64,000 nt of DNA from Stutzerimonas stutzeri. GTDB taxonomy: Bacteria > Pseudomonadota > Gammaproteobacteria > Pseudomonadales > Pseudomonadaceae. A model generated the notes under the pieces. That model made no database searches. It saw only the letters and a program-made list of their open reading frames with translations, and was not told where the DNA came from. Both the position numbers and the translations under genes were made by a program. The stretch is taken from assembly GCA_019056435.1 (NCBI GenBank), contig CP077641.1, forward strand, positions 992,001-1,056,000, read 5' to 3'. This document shows, in pieces, positions 8,478 through 16,484 of this stretch (position 1 is its first letter; each line of letters opens with the position of its first letter).

Positions 8478-8956
8478 CACAGCACAACGAGACCGGCGCC
8501 GCAGCCAAGCGCATGCTGCAAGTGATGGTGCCATCGGCCTTGTTGCTATGGGCCTTCGTGGCGATGGGAACAAGCGGCAAGATGGCTTCGAGCCTTGACG
8601 GTCGCTACAGCTCCAGCGGGCATGTCGTGCTCAAGGACGGCACCTCGGTTCGGATCAGCCAGAGCCTGGTGTTCAACAAGGGCCGCTTCTATTCCATGAC
8701 GCGCAACGCACCGGCGATCGTCGAGGCGTCGGGGCGGCTGGAAACGGATCTGCTGGGGCGCACCTCGCTGGTCATCGAGCAAGGCGAAGTCCATGGGCTG
8801 GACGCCGAGGCTCAGCTGGACGAAGAACTGGTCTTCAACCTCTTCTATGGCTCGCACACCGGCACCCGCATCACGCTGGAGCAGATCGGCAGCTGCCTGT
8901 ACGGCGTCGAGACCCGGCAGGTCTATTGCGCCGACGATCATCCGCATCGCGGCTGA
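8474..8956 (+). CDS. Small single-pass membrane protein, putative partner of the ToxR-like regulator
   Basis: The product of 160 residues has one membrane segment at about residues 18-36 (MVPSALLLWAFVAMG) and an extracytoplasmic domain ending in two cysteines (GSCLYG and VYCADD). The start ATG overlaps the regulator stop (ATGA), so the two are coupled. The arrangement resembles toxR-toxS, where a small periplasmic protein stabilises the regulator. I do not recognise the family by sequence, so the partner role is inferred from layout. Its 3' end overlaps the convergent motB by 19 bases. Confidence 0.7.
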   Translation: MTQHNETGAAAKRMLQVMVPSALLLWAFVAMGTSGKMASSLDGRYSSSGHVVLKDGTSVRISQSLVFNKGRFYSMTRNAPAIVEASGRLETDLLGRTSLVIEQGEVHGLDAEAQLDEELVFNLFYGSHTGTRITLEQIGSCLYGVETRQVYCADDHPHRG

Positions 8957-9881
8957 CCCTGCGGCCAACGTCCGGTCAGCCTTCCTTCCTGCTGTAGCTC
9001 GCGCCGCTCCGAGAAGCGCACCTGCCCGTAGCTGTCCCCGAACAGCTCCTTGTACAGCGCCTCGGCCGAGGCGGTCAGCAGGAGGATTTCGACACGACGG
9101 TTGGCGCCGTTCTGCGGATCCTCGGGACGTAGCGGCATGACATCGGCCTGAGCGGTCACCTGCAGCACCGACTGCTCAGCCAGCCCCGCCTCGACCAGCG
9201 CATGGCGGGCGCGCAAGGCGCGGTCACCGGAAAGATTCCAGTTGTTGTAACCGTTCGCCTGTCGGTAGGGCGTGGCGTCCGTGTGGCCACTGATGATCAG
9301 CTTGTTGTCGACCTTCGCCAGGACACCGGCGAGCACGCCGAGCAGCGTCTGGAAATGCGGGTTCAGGGTCGCGCTGCCGCGCTGGAACATGAAGCGTTGC
9401 TGGTCGTCCTTGATCAGGATGCGCAGGCCCTGCGGCACCACATCCACCTCCAGATTCGCCAGTGCGTCTACCTCGCTGGCCACTTCGCGCATCAGCTCGG
9501 CGAGCTTTTTCAGCTCCTCGGTGGAGCCGTACGTCTGGCTGCCGTCGGCATTGGCCGTCGACTCGCGCCGTTCCGACGGCTCGACTTGCGGCGGGCGGAC
9601 CGGCACACCGTCGAGCTCCAGCGGTGAGGTGCTGGTGCCGTCGAAGATGCCGGCGCCGCCATCCACCAGCGGATTGCTCTCCATTTCGCCATAGGACGGG
9701 TTGGTCAACTCCATCTGCGGCTGGATGATCCAGAGCACCATGAACAGCGCCATCATCGCCAGCGTGAAGTCGGCAAAGGCCACCTTCCAGGCACCACCGT
9801 GCTCATCACCGTGGCCCTTCTTGCTGCGGCGCTTGATGATGATTTCGTGGTCGCCCCCTTGCTCTTGTCCCGGCTTCTCAT
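8938..9881 (-). CDS. motB: Lateral stator protein MotB (LafU), frameshifted near start
   Basis: MotB anchors the proton-driven stator to peptidoglycan. The membrane segment has the ion-binding aspartate (WKVAFADFTLAMMALFMVLW). The C-terminal OmpA-like domain has LIISGHTDATPY and NWNLSGDRALRARHAL. The natural ATG (9881) overlaps the motA stop, but the frame breaks at the five-C run 9854-9858. Adding one base gives MRSRDKSKGGDHEIIIKRRS joined to the rest, for 314 residues, as in LafU proteins. The break is probably a homopolymer error. Confidence 0.9.
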
Positions 9882-10750
9882 GCGGCGTCCCTTTGCTCCT
9901 CGTACTGGTTGACCCAGTTCTCGAGCTGCTTGAAGGCGGGTTTGACGTCCTGCTCGATCAGCTTGCGCCCGGCGTCGACCGCCAGCAGCGTGGGCTTGCC
10001 AGCGACGTGGGCGACCAGCGTGGTGCGCACGCATTCGAGCGCGGAGAGTTCGGTCTTGATGCGCTGGCTCATGGCGTTGGAGAGCGGGTCCATCAGGCAG
10101 TAGCAGAAGAAGATGCCGAGGAAGGTGCCGACCAGCGCCGCCGCCACGTGCGCGCCGATCTCGGCCACGCTGCCACCGATGCTGCCCATGGTGATGATGA
10201 TGCCCATGATCGCCGCCAGGATGCCGAAGCCGGGCATCGCCTCGCCGATCTTGTGCAGCGAGCGCGCCGGCTGCAGCAGCGCGTGTTCCATGGCTTCGAG
10301 TTCCTGTTCGAGGAAGCCTTCGAGCTCATGCGCGCTGATCTTGCCCATGGCCATCAGGCGGAAGTTGTCGGCGATGAAGGCCATCAGGTTCTTCTCCGCC
10401 AGGATCAGCGGATAGCGGACGAACAGCTCGCTCTGGTCCGGCTCCTCGATGTGCGAATCGAGCACCTTGAGGCCACCGACGTCGACCATTTCCAGCAGCT
10501 CGTACAGGAGCATCAGCAACTGGCGCTGGAATTCCTCGCCGCGGCGCTTGTAGGCGAAGACGTCCTTGATCTGGTGCAGCATCTCGATGAGCACTTCCTT
10601 CGGATTACCCACCACCAGACTGCCCAGCGCCGCGCCCAGGATGATGACCACCTCGGCCGGCTGCCAAAGCACGCGCATGTCGCCGTTGGCCATGGCGTAG
10701 CCGCCAAGCACGCAACCGATGATGATCAAGGCACCTAATACTTTCTGCAT
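9878..10750 (-). CDS. motA: Lateral stator protein MotA (LafT)
   Basis: MotA is the ion-channel stator subunit that interacts with FliG. The 290-residue product shows four hydrophobic segments: KVLGALIIIGCVLGGYAMA, EVVIILGAALGSLVV, GEAMPGFGILAAIMGIIITM and a region near IGAHVAAALVGTFLGIFFCY. The conserved GxxAAxMGI pattern is present. It follows fliA by two bases and overlaps motB by ATGA. It is the seventh gene of the fliD-S-T-K-L-A-motA-motB run, the same order as lafB-C-D-E-F-S-T-U in lateral loci. Confidence 0.95.
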   Translation of the reverse strand: MQKVLGALIIIGCVLGGYAMANGDMRVLWQPAEVVIILGAALGSLVVGNPKEVLIEMLHQIKDVFAYKRRGEEFQRQLLMLLYELLEMVDVGGLKVLDSHIEEPDQSELFVRYPLILAEKNLMAFIADNFRLMAMGKISAHELEGFLEQELEAMEHALLQPARSLHKIGEAMPGFGILAAIMGIIITMGSIGGSVAEIGAHVAAALVGTFLGIFFCYCLMDPLSNAMSQRIKTELSALECVRTTLVAHVAGKPTLLAVDAGRKLIEQDVKPAFKQLENWVNQYEEQRDAA

Positions 10751-10752
10751 GA

Positions 10753-11487
10753 CTACTGACTTCTCTCTGATAGGTAACGACTGGCCTTGCCGATCGCCTG
10801 TTTGCTCAGCTGACAGACCCGCGCATCGCTGACGTCCAGCACCAGCGCGATCTCTTTCAGGCTCAGTTCGTGCTGGTAATAAAGCGTCAGCACCAGCCGC
10901 TCGCGCTCGTCCAGCCGCGCCAGCGCCTGGGCCAGCACGCGCTCCTTGATCAGGCGTTCCTCGAACAACTCGGTGGCGTCGGGGAAATGCTCGTGGCCGC
11001 TCTGCAGCAGTTCGTCGAGGCTTTCGATGGCCTCGGACGAGTCGGCCCAGAGAAAGCCCTGATAATCCTTCTCGCTCAGGCCGGTATGGGCCTTGATCTC
11101 CTCGTCGCTGGGCTCGTGGCCGAGCTGCCGGCTGAGCTCGCGGATGGCGTCGCGGACCTTGTGCGTCTGCTGGCGAACCTGGCGGGGCCGCCAGTCCTGA
11201 CGGCGCAGCTCATCGAGAATCGCGCCGCGGATGCGCAACGCGGCGAACTTGCCGAAGCCCTCGTCCGGCTCGCCGTAGCGCCGCAGCCCCTCGAGCAGGC
11301 CCATCATGCCGATCTGCTCCATGTCCTCTCGATCGAGCACCTGATTGGCCTGCAGCGACAGCTGCCGGACGATGCGCTTGACCAGCGGCAGGTACTGCAT
11401 CAGCCAACGCTGCTCGACAGCCGGGGCGAAGACCGAGTGACTGGCCGGCGTGGCGCCGTAGTAGTCGACGGGGCAAGTGGCGCTCAT
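10753..11487 (-). CDS. fliA: Flagellar sigma28 factor FliA (LafS)
   Basis: This alternative sigma factor is for late flagellar genes. The 244-residue product has sigma region 2 (DREDMEQIGMMGLLEGLRRY, then KFAALRIRGAILDELRRQD), region 3 (VRDAIRELSRQLGHEPSDEE) and region 4 with a helix-turn-helix (LSLKEIALVLDVSDARVCQL). It lies between fliL and motA. A sigma28 gene inside the locus, with its own flgM nearby, points to LafS rather than the polar FliA. Likely targets are lafA and flgM. Confidence 0.95.
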   Translation of the reverse strand: MSATCPVDYYGATPASHSVFAPAVEQRWLMQYLPLVKRIVRQLSLQANQVLDREDMEQIGMMGLLEGLRRYGEPDEGFGKFAALRIRGAILDELRRQDWRPRQVRQQTHKVRDAIRELSRQLGHEPSDEEIKAHTGLSEKDYQGFLWADSSEAIESLDELLQSGHEHFPDATELFEERLIKERVLAQALARLDERERLVLTLYYQHELSLKEIALVLDVSDARVCQLSKQAIGKASRYLSERSQ

Positions 11488-11497
11488 GGCGGGGCCT

Positions 11498-11959
11498 TTA
11501 TTGCACGATCAGCTTGTTGACCAGCACGTGCTTGAACGGCACGGCTGCGTTCTTGCTGGCAAAGTCAGCGAACAGGATGGTTTCGAGGCGTTCCTGCAGC
11601 TCGCTGATCTTCAATCCGCGAAGCTCGTCGAAGGGCAGCGAGGACAGGTAGCCGACCACGGAGTTGCGCACCAGCGGCTCGGCCTGTTCGAACTTCTTCG
11701 GCTCGTCGGAGAGATCGGCCTGCAGCGCCAGGTCGAGCACGAAGTAGTGCTCGCGACCGTCACCGCGGACACTGACGATGACCTTCGGAATCGCGTAGAA
11801 CTCGTACTCCGAGGGCTCGACCGGCTCGGCGGCGGCCACCTCGGACGAGGCGGCGCCTTCCAGACCCGGCTTCAGCAACCAGTAGCTGACGCCGACGCCA
11901 CCGGCCACGGTGACCACGTTGAGAAGTAGCATCAGCAGAACGAGACGGGGCGTCGTCAT
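11498..11959 (-). CDS. fliL: Flagellar basal-body protein FliL (LafF)
   Basis: FliL is a stator-associated inner-membrane protein. The 153-residue product has an N-terminal membrane segment (LVLLMLLLNVVTVAGGVGVS) and a periplasmic FliL domain (FYAIPKVIVSVRGDGREHYF, then VLDLALQADLSDEP). The ending VPFKHVLVNKLIVQ fits the family. It is followed by fliA (10-base gap) and preceded by fliK (34-base gap). Confidence 0.92.
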   Translation of the reverse strand: MTTPRLVLLMLLLNVVTVAGGVGVSYWLLKPGLEGAASSEVAAAEPVEPSEYEFYAIPKVIVSVRGDGREHYFVLDLALQADLSDEPKKFEQAEPLVRNSVVGYLSSLPFDELRGLKISELQERLETILFADFASKNAAVPFKHVLVNKLIVQ

Positions 11960-11993
11960 AACACACTCACAAATTGGCTAAGGGTTGGAACGG

Positions 11994-13148
11994 TCAAACA
12001 GTGATCAATACATCGCGGGCACGCTGTTCGCCGCCCGGGTTATCCGCCTGCGCCTCGGCACGGGCCGCCAGGGGCGCCTCGTCCGCCGGCAGGGCCGCTC
12101 GCTGGCGCTGCTGGCCCTGCTGCCCGCCGCTCTCGGCACCGACCTGCACGTTGACCTGCACGAAATGCTGGCCCACCAGTTCCTGGCGCAGCCGGTCACT
12201 GGTCTGTTGCAGCAGGCGGGCGACATCGGCGTTGGCGGCAGAGAGCTGAACGTTGAGCCGGCCGGACTCATGGCTGAGCAGAATTTCCAGGCTGCCCAAC
12301 TCCGGCGGATCCAAGCGGATGGTGGCGCTCTGGATCTTCTGCTGGATCTGCAGCTCGACGTTCTCGCGGAGGGCCATGAGCATCTGCTCGCCCCACTTGG
12401 CCTCGGGGCCCTGCAGCTTCAGGCCACGGTCCGTGGCCAGCGCTTGCGGTGCCTGTCCACGCTCGGCGCCGGCCTGCGGCTCGACCGCCTCGATCGCGTC
12501 CGCAGCGGCACGCATCTGCTCCAGCGCCGGCTCCAGCAAGGCTTGCGCAGCCTCGTCGCCGGACAGGCTCGCGACGCCGACCAGCGCCGGCTCGATCACG
12601 CGGCCGGCGACCGGGCCGGGCCATCCGGACGGGCTGACCGGCACGCGATCGGCCGTCGCGGCACCTGGCAACGCCTCGTCAGGGGTCACGCCCCATTGCG
12701 ATGCTACGAGTGCCTGATCCGGCGCCGGCAGACCGGCGAACAGGGGCTCGAGCGGCGCCTGCGCGGTCGTGTCGGCGGCCTCCGGCGCCGCACCTTCGAG
12801 GCGTACGCCGTCGCGCGCCTCGACCGCCGCCAATTGCTGATCAATCATCGCGAGCAACCACTGCTCGGGCGTCAAGCCCTGGCCCGTCTCGTCGACCTGA
12901 CGGCTATCCTCGCGCGACGCCTGCTGTGGCTGCTGCGCGACGGCGGCGGCGGCGGCAGCGGACGGCGGTGCGTCCGGCAGCGCCTCGCCGGCTGCCGCCG
13001 CCTGCGCCATGCCGGCCTCGAAGTGACGCCGGGCCAGGTCAAGGGACGATGCGCGGGCAAAGCCCTTCACATCGCCGCCCGACGCCACGGCCGGTTGTGC
13101 GCCGGGCTCCGTCGCAGAGGCGCGCGCCATTGAAATCGAGGGGATCAT
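11994..13148 (-). CDS. fliK: Hook-length control protein FliK (LafE)
   Basis: FliK measures hook length and switches export specificity through FlhB. The product of 384 residues has an alanine/proline-rich N-terminal half and a C-terminal Flg_hook domain (IQSATIRLDPPELGSLEILL, then LNVQLSAANADVARLLQ and LRQELVGQHF). The start ATG at 13148 overlaps the fliT stop by ATGA. An in-frame upstream extension lies inside fliT and is unlikely. Confidence 0.9.
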   Translation of the reverse strand: MIPSISMARASATEPGAQPAVASGGDVKGFARASSLDLARRHFEAGMAQAAAAGEALPDAPPSAAAAAAVAQQPQQASREDSRQVDETGQGLTPEQWLLAMIDQQLAAVEARDGVRLEGAAPEAADTTAQAPLEPLFAGLPAPDQALVASQWGVTPDEALPGAATADRVPVSPSGWPGPVAGRVIEPALVGVASLSGDEAAQALLEPALEQMRAAADAIEAVEPQAGAERGQAPQALATDRGLKLQGPEAKWGEQMLMALRENVELQIQQKIQSATIRLDPPELGSLEILLSHESGRLNVQLSAANADVARLLQQTSDRLRQELVGQHFVQVNVQVGAESGGQQGQQRQRAALPADEAPLAARAEAQADNPGGEQRARDVLITV

Positions 13149-13468
13149 CGCCTGTCTCCGGCCTGGAACATGTCGATCCGCTGATAGGCCGCACGGCCCT
13201 CGGCGTACTCCAGATGGTTGAGCAGCAGCAGGCGCAGCCGCTCGCATTCATCGGCGCAGGCTTGCAAGCCTTCGCCATGCAATTGCTTGAGGCGGTGTTT
13301 GGCGGCGAGCGCCGGCTCGTCGAGCTGCAAGCGCTCGGCAAGCGCCTCCAGGCACTGGCGAATCGCGCCGTCGACGCTCGCGACCGCGGCCCAGTCGTTG
13401 GCCTGCAACGCCTGCTGCAACTGCCCGTGCAGCGCCATCAGGCGTTCGCTGTCACTTACGCGCGGCAC
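13145..13468 (-). CDS. fliT: FliT-like flagellar export chaperone (LafD)
   Basis: The predicted product is about 107 residues, rich in leucine and charged residues (LHGQLQQALQANDWAAVASV, then ECERLRLLLLNHLEYAEGR). This is the small helical chaperone type that binds FliD. A GTG start at 13468 has the site GGAGGG six bases upstream and overlaps fliS by 17 bases. An internal ATG at MALHGQ is the alternative. Position between fliS and fliK supports FliT; sequence similarity in this family is weak. Confidence 0.75.
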   Translation of the reverse strand: MPRVSDSERLMALHGQLQQALQANDWAAVASVDGAIRQCLEALAERLQLDEPALAAKHRLKQLHGEGLQACADECERLRLLLLNHLEYAEGRAAYQRIDMFQAGDRR

Positions 13469-13850
13469 TGACGCCCTCCCAGCCTTCACGCAGGATGCCG
13501 AGCAGGTTGACCACTTCATCCAGGCCTTCGAGCGACAGCGTCACGCTGACGTCGGACAGCCGATAGATGCAGTACTCGTACAGGCGCGACAGGCCCTGAA
13601 CCACCTCGCCACCGCCCTCTTCGTCCAGCGCGCCGTTCAGGCCGTTGAGGATGTTCATGCACTTTTCCAGCGAAGCGCCCTTCTGCTGGTAGCGCTTGTG
13701 CTCGATGTGCCCACGGGCGCGGGCCAGCTCGTCGAGCAGACCGTCCATGAGCACCAGCACCAGCTCGTAAGGCGAAGCCGATGCCGCACGGGCCTCGAGG
13801 TCTACCGAGCGGTAGCTGTCGTAACTGTCGTTGGGGAGATAAGTGTTCAT
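13452..13850 (-). CDS. fliS: Flagellin export chaperone FliS (LafC)
   Basis: FliS binds flagellin before export. The 132-residue product begins MNTYLPNDSYDSYRSVDLEA and has the FliS core SPYELVLVLMDGLLDELARA and KGASLEKCMNILNGLNGALD, ending in a helical region (LYEYCIYRLSDVSVT). Its start overlaps the fliD stop (ATGA). The length is normal. Confidence 0.94.
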   Translation of the reverse strand: MNTYLPNDSYDSYRSVDLEARAASASPYELVLVLMDGLLDELARARGHIEHKRYQQKGASLEKCMNILNGLNGALDEEGGGEVVQGLSRLYEYCIYRLSDVSVTLSLEGLDEVVNLLGILREGWEGVSAARK

Positions 13851-15116
13851 CCGAACAATCCGTAGGTCTGCTCCATGGTCTGCATCGTCTGCATCATGGT
13901 GGTGTACTGCCTGAGGTAGCGGTTGTAGTGGGTGTCGTACTGCTGCTGGAGGTTCTCGAACTGCTCGTCGATGCGCCGCAGGCTCATGTCCAGCGTGTCC
14001 ATGCGGTTCTTCAGCATGCCGTTGACGCTGCTGGTGTAGGCGGCAACGGTCTTGTCCATGCTGTCGAGCAGCTTGTCCTTGCCGCTGAAGAGCGCTTCGA
14101 AGCCCTCCGGATCGGCGGTGACGGCGGCCTCGAAACGGGTGCTGTCGAGGGTCAGCTTGCCGCTGCGATCGGCGCTGATGCCGAAGTCGATCAGGCTCTT
14201 GCCGCCGAAGTCGGTGCGCAGCAGGTTGTTCAGGCGGCCCTCGATGGAGCGCACGCTTGAGTCGCCAGCCAGGGCGCCGCGAGCCGCACTGTCGCTGCCA
14301 CTGCCGGTCAGCGTGTCGAAACTGGTCATCAGCGCGTTGAAGGCATCGATGAAGCTCTGCACATTCGCCTTGGTGCCGGCCTTGTCCTGGCCGACGGTGA
14401 CGGTCAGGGGCGTGTCAGCGGCGGTGTGCACCTTGCTGACGGTCATGCTCACGCCGTCGATGACGTTGTCGAAGGTGTTGCTGGCGCTGGTCAGCTCGAT
14501 ACCGCCGGCGCCGTAACTGCCGCCCAGGCGAATCAGCGCATCCTGCGCGGTGGATAGCGTCGTGGTGGTGGCCGCGGCGTTGCCTGCCAGGTCCAGCGTG
14601 AAGCCGTTGGCCGCGCCGCTCTCGTCACTGGTGATCACCAGGCTGACGGCACCGTTGCTGCGGACCAGCGTCGCCTGCGCCCCGAGGGCGGCGTCGTTGA
14701 TGGCCTTGGCGGCTTCATCCAGGGTCGCGTAGCTGCTCAGGTCGAAGGCCTGGGCATTGAGTGAGCGTGCCGTTCAGGCTGCCATCGACCAACCCCTGCA
14801 CCGCCACCTGCTGCTTGCTCGCCAGGCGCTCGACGAAGAAATCGTAGGTACCCGGCTTGGCGGTCGCGCCCACGGTCGCGGTCGCATACCCCTCCTGGCT
14901 GAAGGTCGCGCTGTTGGTCAGCATGTTCGACGTGCTGCTGTTGAGCTTGGTCATTGCCGACTTGAAGGTCGTCAACGAGGTACGCAGCGTACTCAGTGCG
15001 TCGCGCTGGGCCTTGTAGCGCGCTTCGTTGCGGTTGAGCCGATCCAGTGAAGATTGCACTTCGTAGGTCGCCAACTGCGTCGACATCTGCTGTACGTAAT
15101 CGGAATCTATAGCCAT
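13847..15116 (-). CDS. fliD: Flagellar filament cap protein FliD (LafB), frameshifted
   Basis: FliD caps the filament. The N-terminal domain (MAIDSDYVQQMSTQLATYEV, then QSSLDRLNRNEARYKAQRDA) reads to about 14775 and goes out of frame at GSLNGTLTQCPG. The remainder resumes as NAQAFDLSSYATLDEAAKAI and runs to the C-terminus (YNRYLRQYTTMMQTMQTMEQ). The change near 14757-14772 equals one extra or two missing bases and is not in a long homopolymer, so it could be real or an error. Repaired length is about 422 residues. ATG 15116 is preferred (AGAGGGG six bases upstream); ATG 15122 is possible. A sigma54 site lies just upstream. Confidence 0.88.
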
Positions 15117-15141
15117 CACCATCCCCTCTTGAAGCAGGTAG

Positions 15142-15157
15142 AGCAAGTTGAATGCCA
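15142..15157 (-). promoter_or_regulatory. Sigma54 (-24/-12) promoter of fliD operon
   Basis: The minus strand reads TGGCATTCAACTTGCT, with GG at -24, GC at -12, ten bases between, and the TTGCT form of the -12 box. Transcription would begin near 15131, about 15 bases before the fliD start. LafK is the likely activator. This is one of the best RpoN matches in the window. Confidence 0.7.
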
Positions 15158-15161
15158 GTTC

Positions 15162-15189
15162 CTGAAAGCCCGAATTACGGGGCTTTCAG
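15162..15189. promoter_or_regulatory. Inverted repeat upstream of fliD promoter
   Basis: CTGAAAGCCC and GGGCTTTCAG are perfect ten-base arms around an eight-base centre, directly upstream of the fliD -24 box. There is no T-run in either direction. It could be an activator or repressor site, or an RNA hairpin; sequence alone does not decide. Confidence 0.5.
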
Positions 15190-15416
15190 AGCCAGTCATG
15201 CAGAAAGAAGCCTTCCGCTACAGCACGCGACGAGGAAACGGGGAAACGCCGTTTCCGCTTGAGCGAAGCGCGGAACATCTCCCTGTAAAGGCGACAGGAT
15301 GGAAGGCTCGGTTAAGGGTGCGCGGCCCGGATTAATTCCAGCGAGCCGGCCCGGCGGAGGCGATGGGATCGATGCACTGTGCGGGATGCGTGATGTTCCA
15401 TTCGGCCGGCGGGGCC

Positions 15417-15637
15417 GGGCGAATGAATTCGCCCCTACGGTTCGCGGCGGCGGGGTCGCAGCGCGGCGCCATAGGCGGGGCTTTGGCAGGGCGAGATTTG
15501 TTCTGCGGCGGTGTTGGGCGAATGAATTCGCCCCTACGGTTCGCTGCGGACGGGTTGCAGCACGGCGTCTTGGGCGTGGCTTTGGTGGGGCGGGATTTAT
15601 CCTGCCGGCGGTGGCGGGCGAATGAATTCGCCCCTAC
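15417..15637. repeat. Short tandem array of single REP palindromes (three units)
   Basis: GGGCGAATGAATTCGCCCC followed by TACGGT occurs at 15417, 15516 and 15616, a period of about 100 bases. The intervening bases are also related (GGC or GGG stretches ending in GGGCG). Unlike the array after flhA, these are single arms rather than facing pairs. It fills most of the 540-base gap between fliD and flgN, together with the fliD promoter. Confidence 0.8.
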
Positions 15638-15663
15638 GGTGTGGGTGCCGAGTGGCTCGCGCC

Positions 15664-16104
15664 TCAGTAGGCCTGGGGGGCGTAAAGGCGGGCGTCCTGA
15701 CCACCGGCGAGCAGCTGCTGCAGGATGTCGTGGTGCATGGCCAGCAGCTTGCCGTTGTGCTCGTTGAATTGCTGGCACTGCACGGCCAGATCGCCGACCC
15801 GTTGCCAGTGCCGCTGGAGCGATTCACCCAGCGGGCCGGAGCAGCTGGCGAGCAAGCGCCGCATGCCGACGCCCGACGGCTCCAGGCGGAAGGCCGTGAG
15901 CACCTTGCTGCGCCGTTGCGCGCGCGCCGCGATGGCTTCGACGCGCACAGTGATCTGCAGGTTGATCCGATCGATCTCCGGCACGTCGCGCTCCAGCAGA
16001 CGTCCGTAGAGTTCCTGCATCAGCTCGCGCAGCGCCAGGTAGTCGCCGCAGTCCTGCTGCAGGTCTTCATCGACGACCGTCAGCAGCTTGTCGCGCTGAT
16101 TCAC
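15664..16104 (-). CDS. flgN: Flagellar chaperone FlgN
   Basis: FlgN is the export chaperone for hook-filament junction proteins FlgK and FlgL. The 146-residue product is largely helical (LLTVVDEDLQQDCGDYLALR, then MQELYGRLLERDVPEID) and follows flgM with an ATGA-type overlap, the usual flgM-flgN pairing. Family sequence conservation is low, so the call leans on position and size. FlgK and FlgL are not in the window and are expected beyond flgH. Confidence 0.82.
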   Translation of the reverse strand: MNQRDKLLTVVDEDLQQDCGDYLALRELMQELYGRLLERDVPEIDRINLQITVRVEAIAARAQRRSKVLTAFRLEPSGVGMRRLLASCSGPLGESLQRHWQRVGDLAVQCQQFNEHNGKLLAMHHDILQQLLAGGQDARLYAPQAY

Positions 16105-16370
16105 GCATCGCTCCCGCGGTGATAGCTGAGCATGCTGCTCGCCAGCTCAGCCACATCGGTGGAAATTTCGCCGCGCTGCAGCGCCTGCTTGATGGCGGCG
16201 ACGCGATCCAGGTCGACGTCCGGCATGGCACGCAGGGCGTCGTGCATCTGCTCCAGCGGCAGGCTTTCGGCCGGGCGCGGGGCGGATTGGGCGGCAGGGC
16301 GAGCGGTGGTCGGGCGAGCCGTCTCGCTGGAGGCCGTGATGGCGGGCTTGAAGTGCCGACTGATTTCCAT
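16101..16370 (-). CDS. flgM: Anti-sigma28 factor FlgM
   Basis: FlgM holds FliA/LafS inactive until it is exported through the finished hook. The 89-residue product has an Ala/Pro-rich N-terminal half and the conserved C-terminal helix pair (LDRVAAIKQALQRGEISTDV, then AELASSMLSYHRG). A sigma28-type promoter candidate lies 33-62 bases upstream. It overlaps flgN. Confidence 0.9.
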   Translation of the reverse strand: MEISRHFKPAITASSETARPTTARPAAQSAPRPAESLPLEQMHDALRAMPDVDLDRVAAIKQALQRGEISTDVAELASSMLSYHRGSDA

Positions 16371-16402
16371 GATCTCGTTCCAACTCGGTGGTTACTGCCA
16401 AA

Positions 16403-16432
16403 GAAGCGACCGCACGGGCGAAAACCTTAAAT
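16403..16432 (-). promoter_or_regulatory. Sigma28-type promoter of flgM-flgN (candidate)
   Basis: On the minus strand ATTTAAGGTTT is followed, 16 bases after ATTTAA, by GTCGCTTC. TAAGGTTT matches the FliA -35 box TAAAGTTT in seven of eight positions, and the spacing to the -10 is the consensus 11 bases. The -10 match is poor in its second half, but the site shares ATTTAA-N16-GTCGC with the one before lafA. Confidence 0.5.
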
Positions 16433-16484
16433 CTTTTTTACGAGCGGGCTGCGCCCACCCATGTGGTGAGCCTGATCAAAGCCG

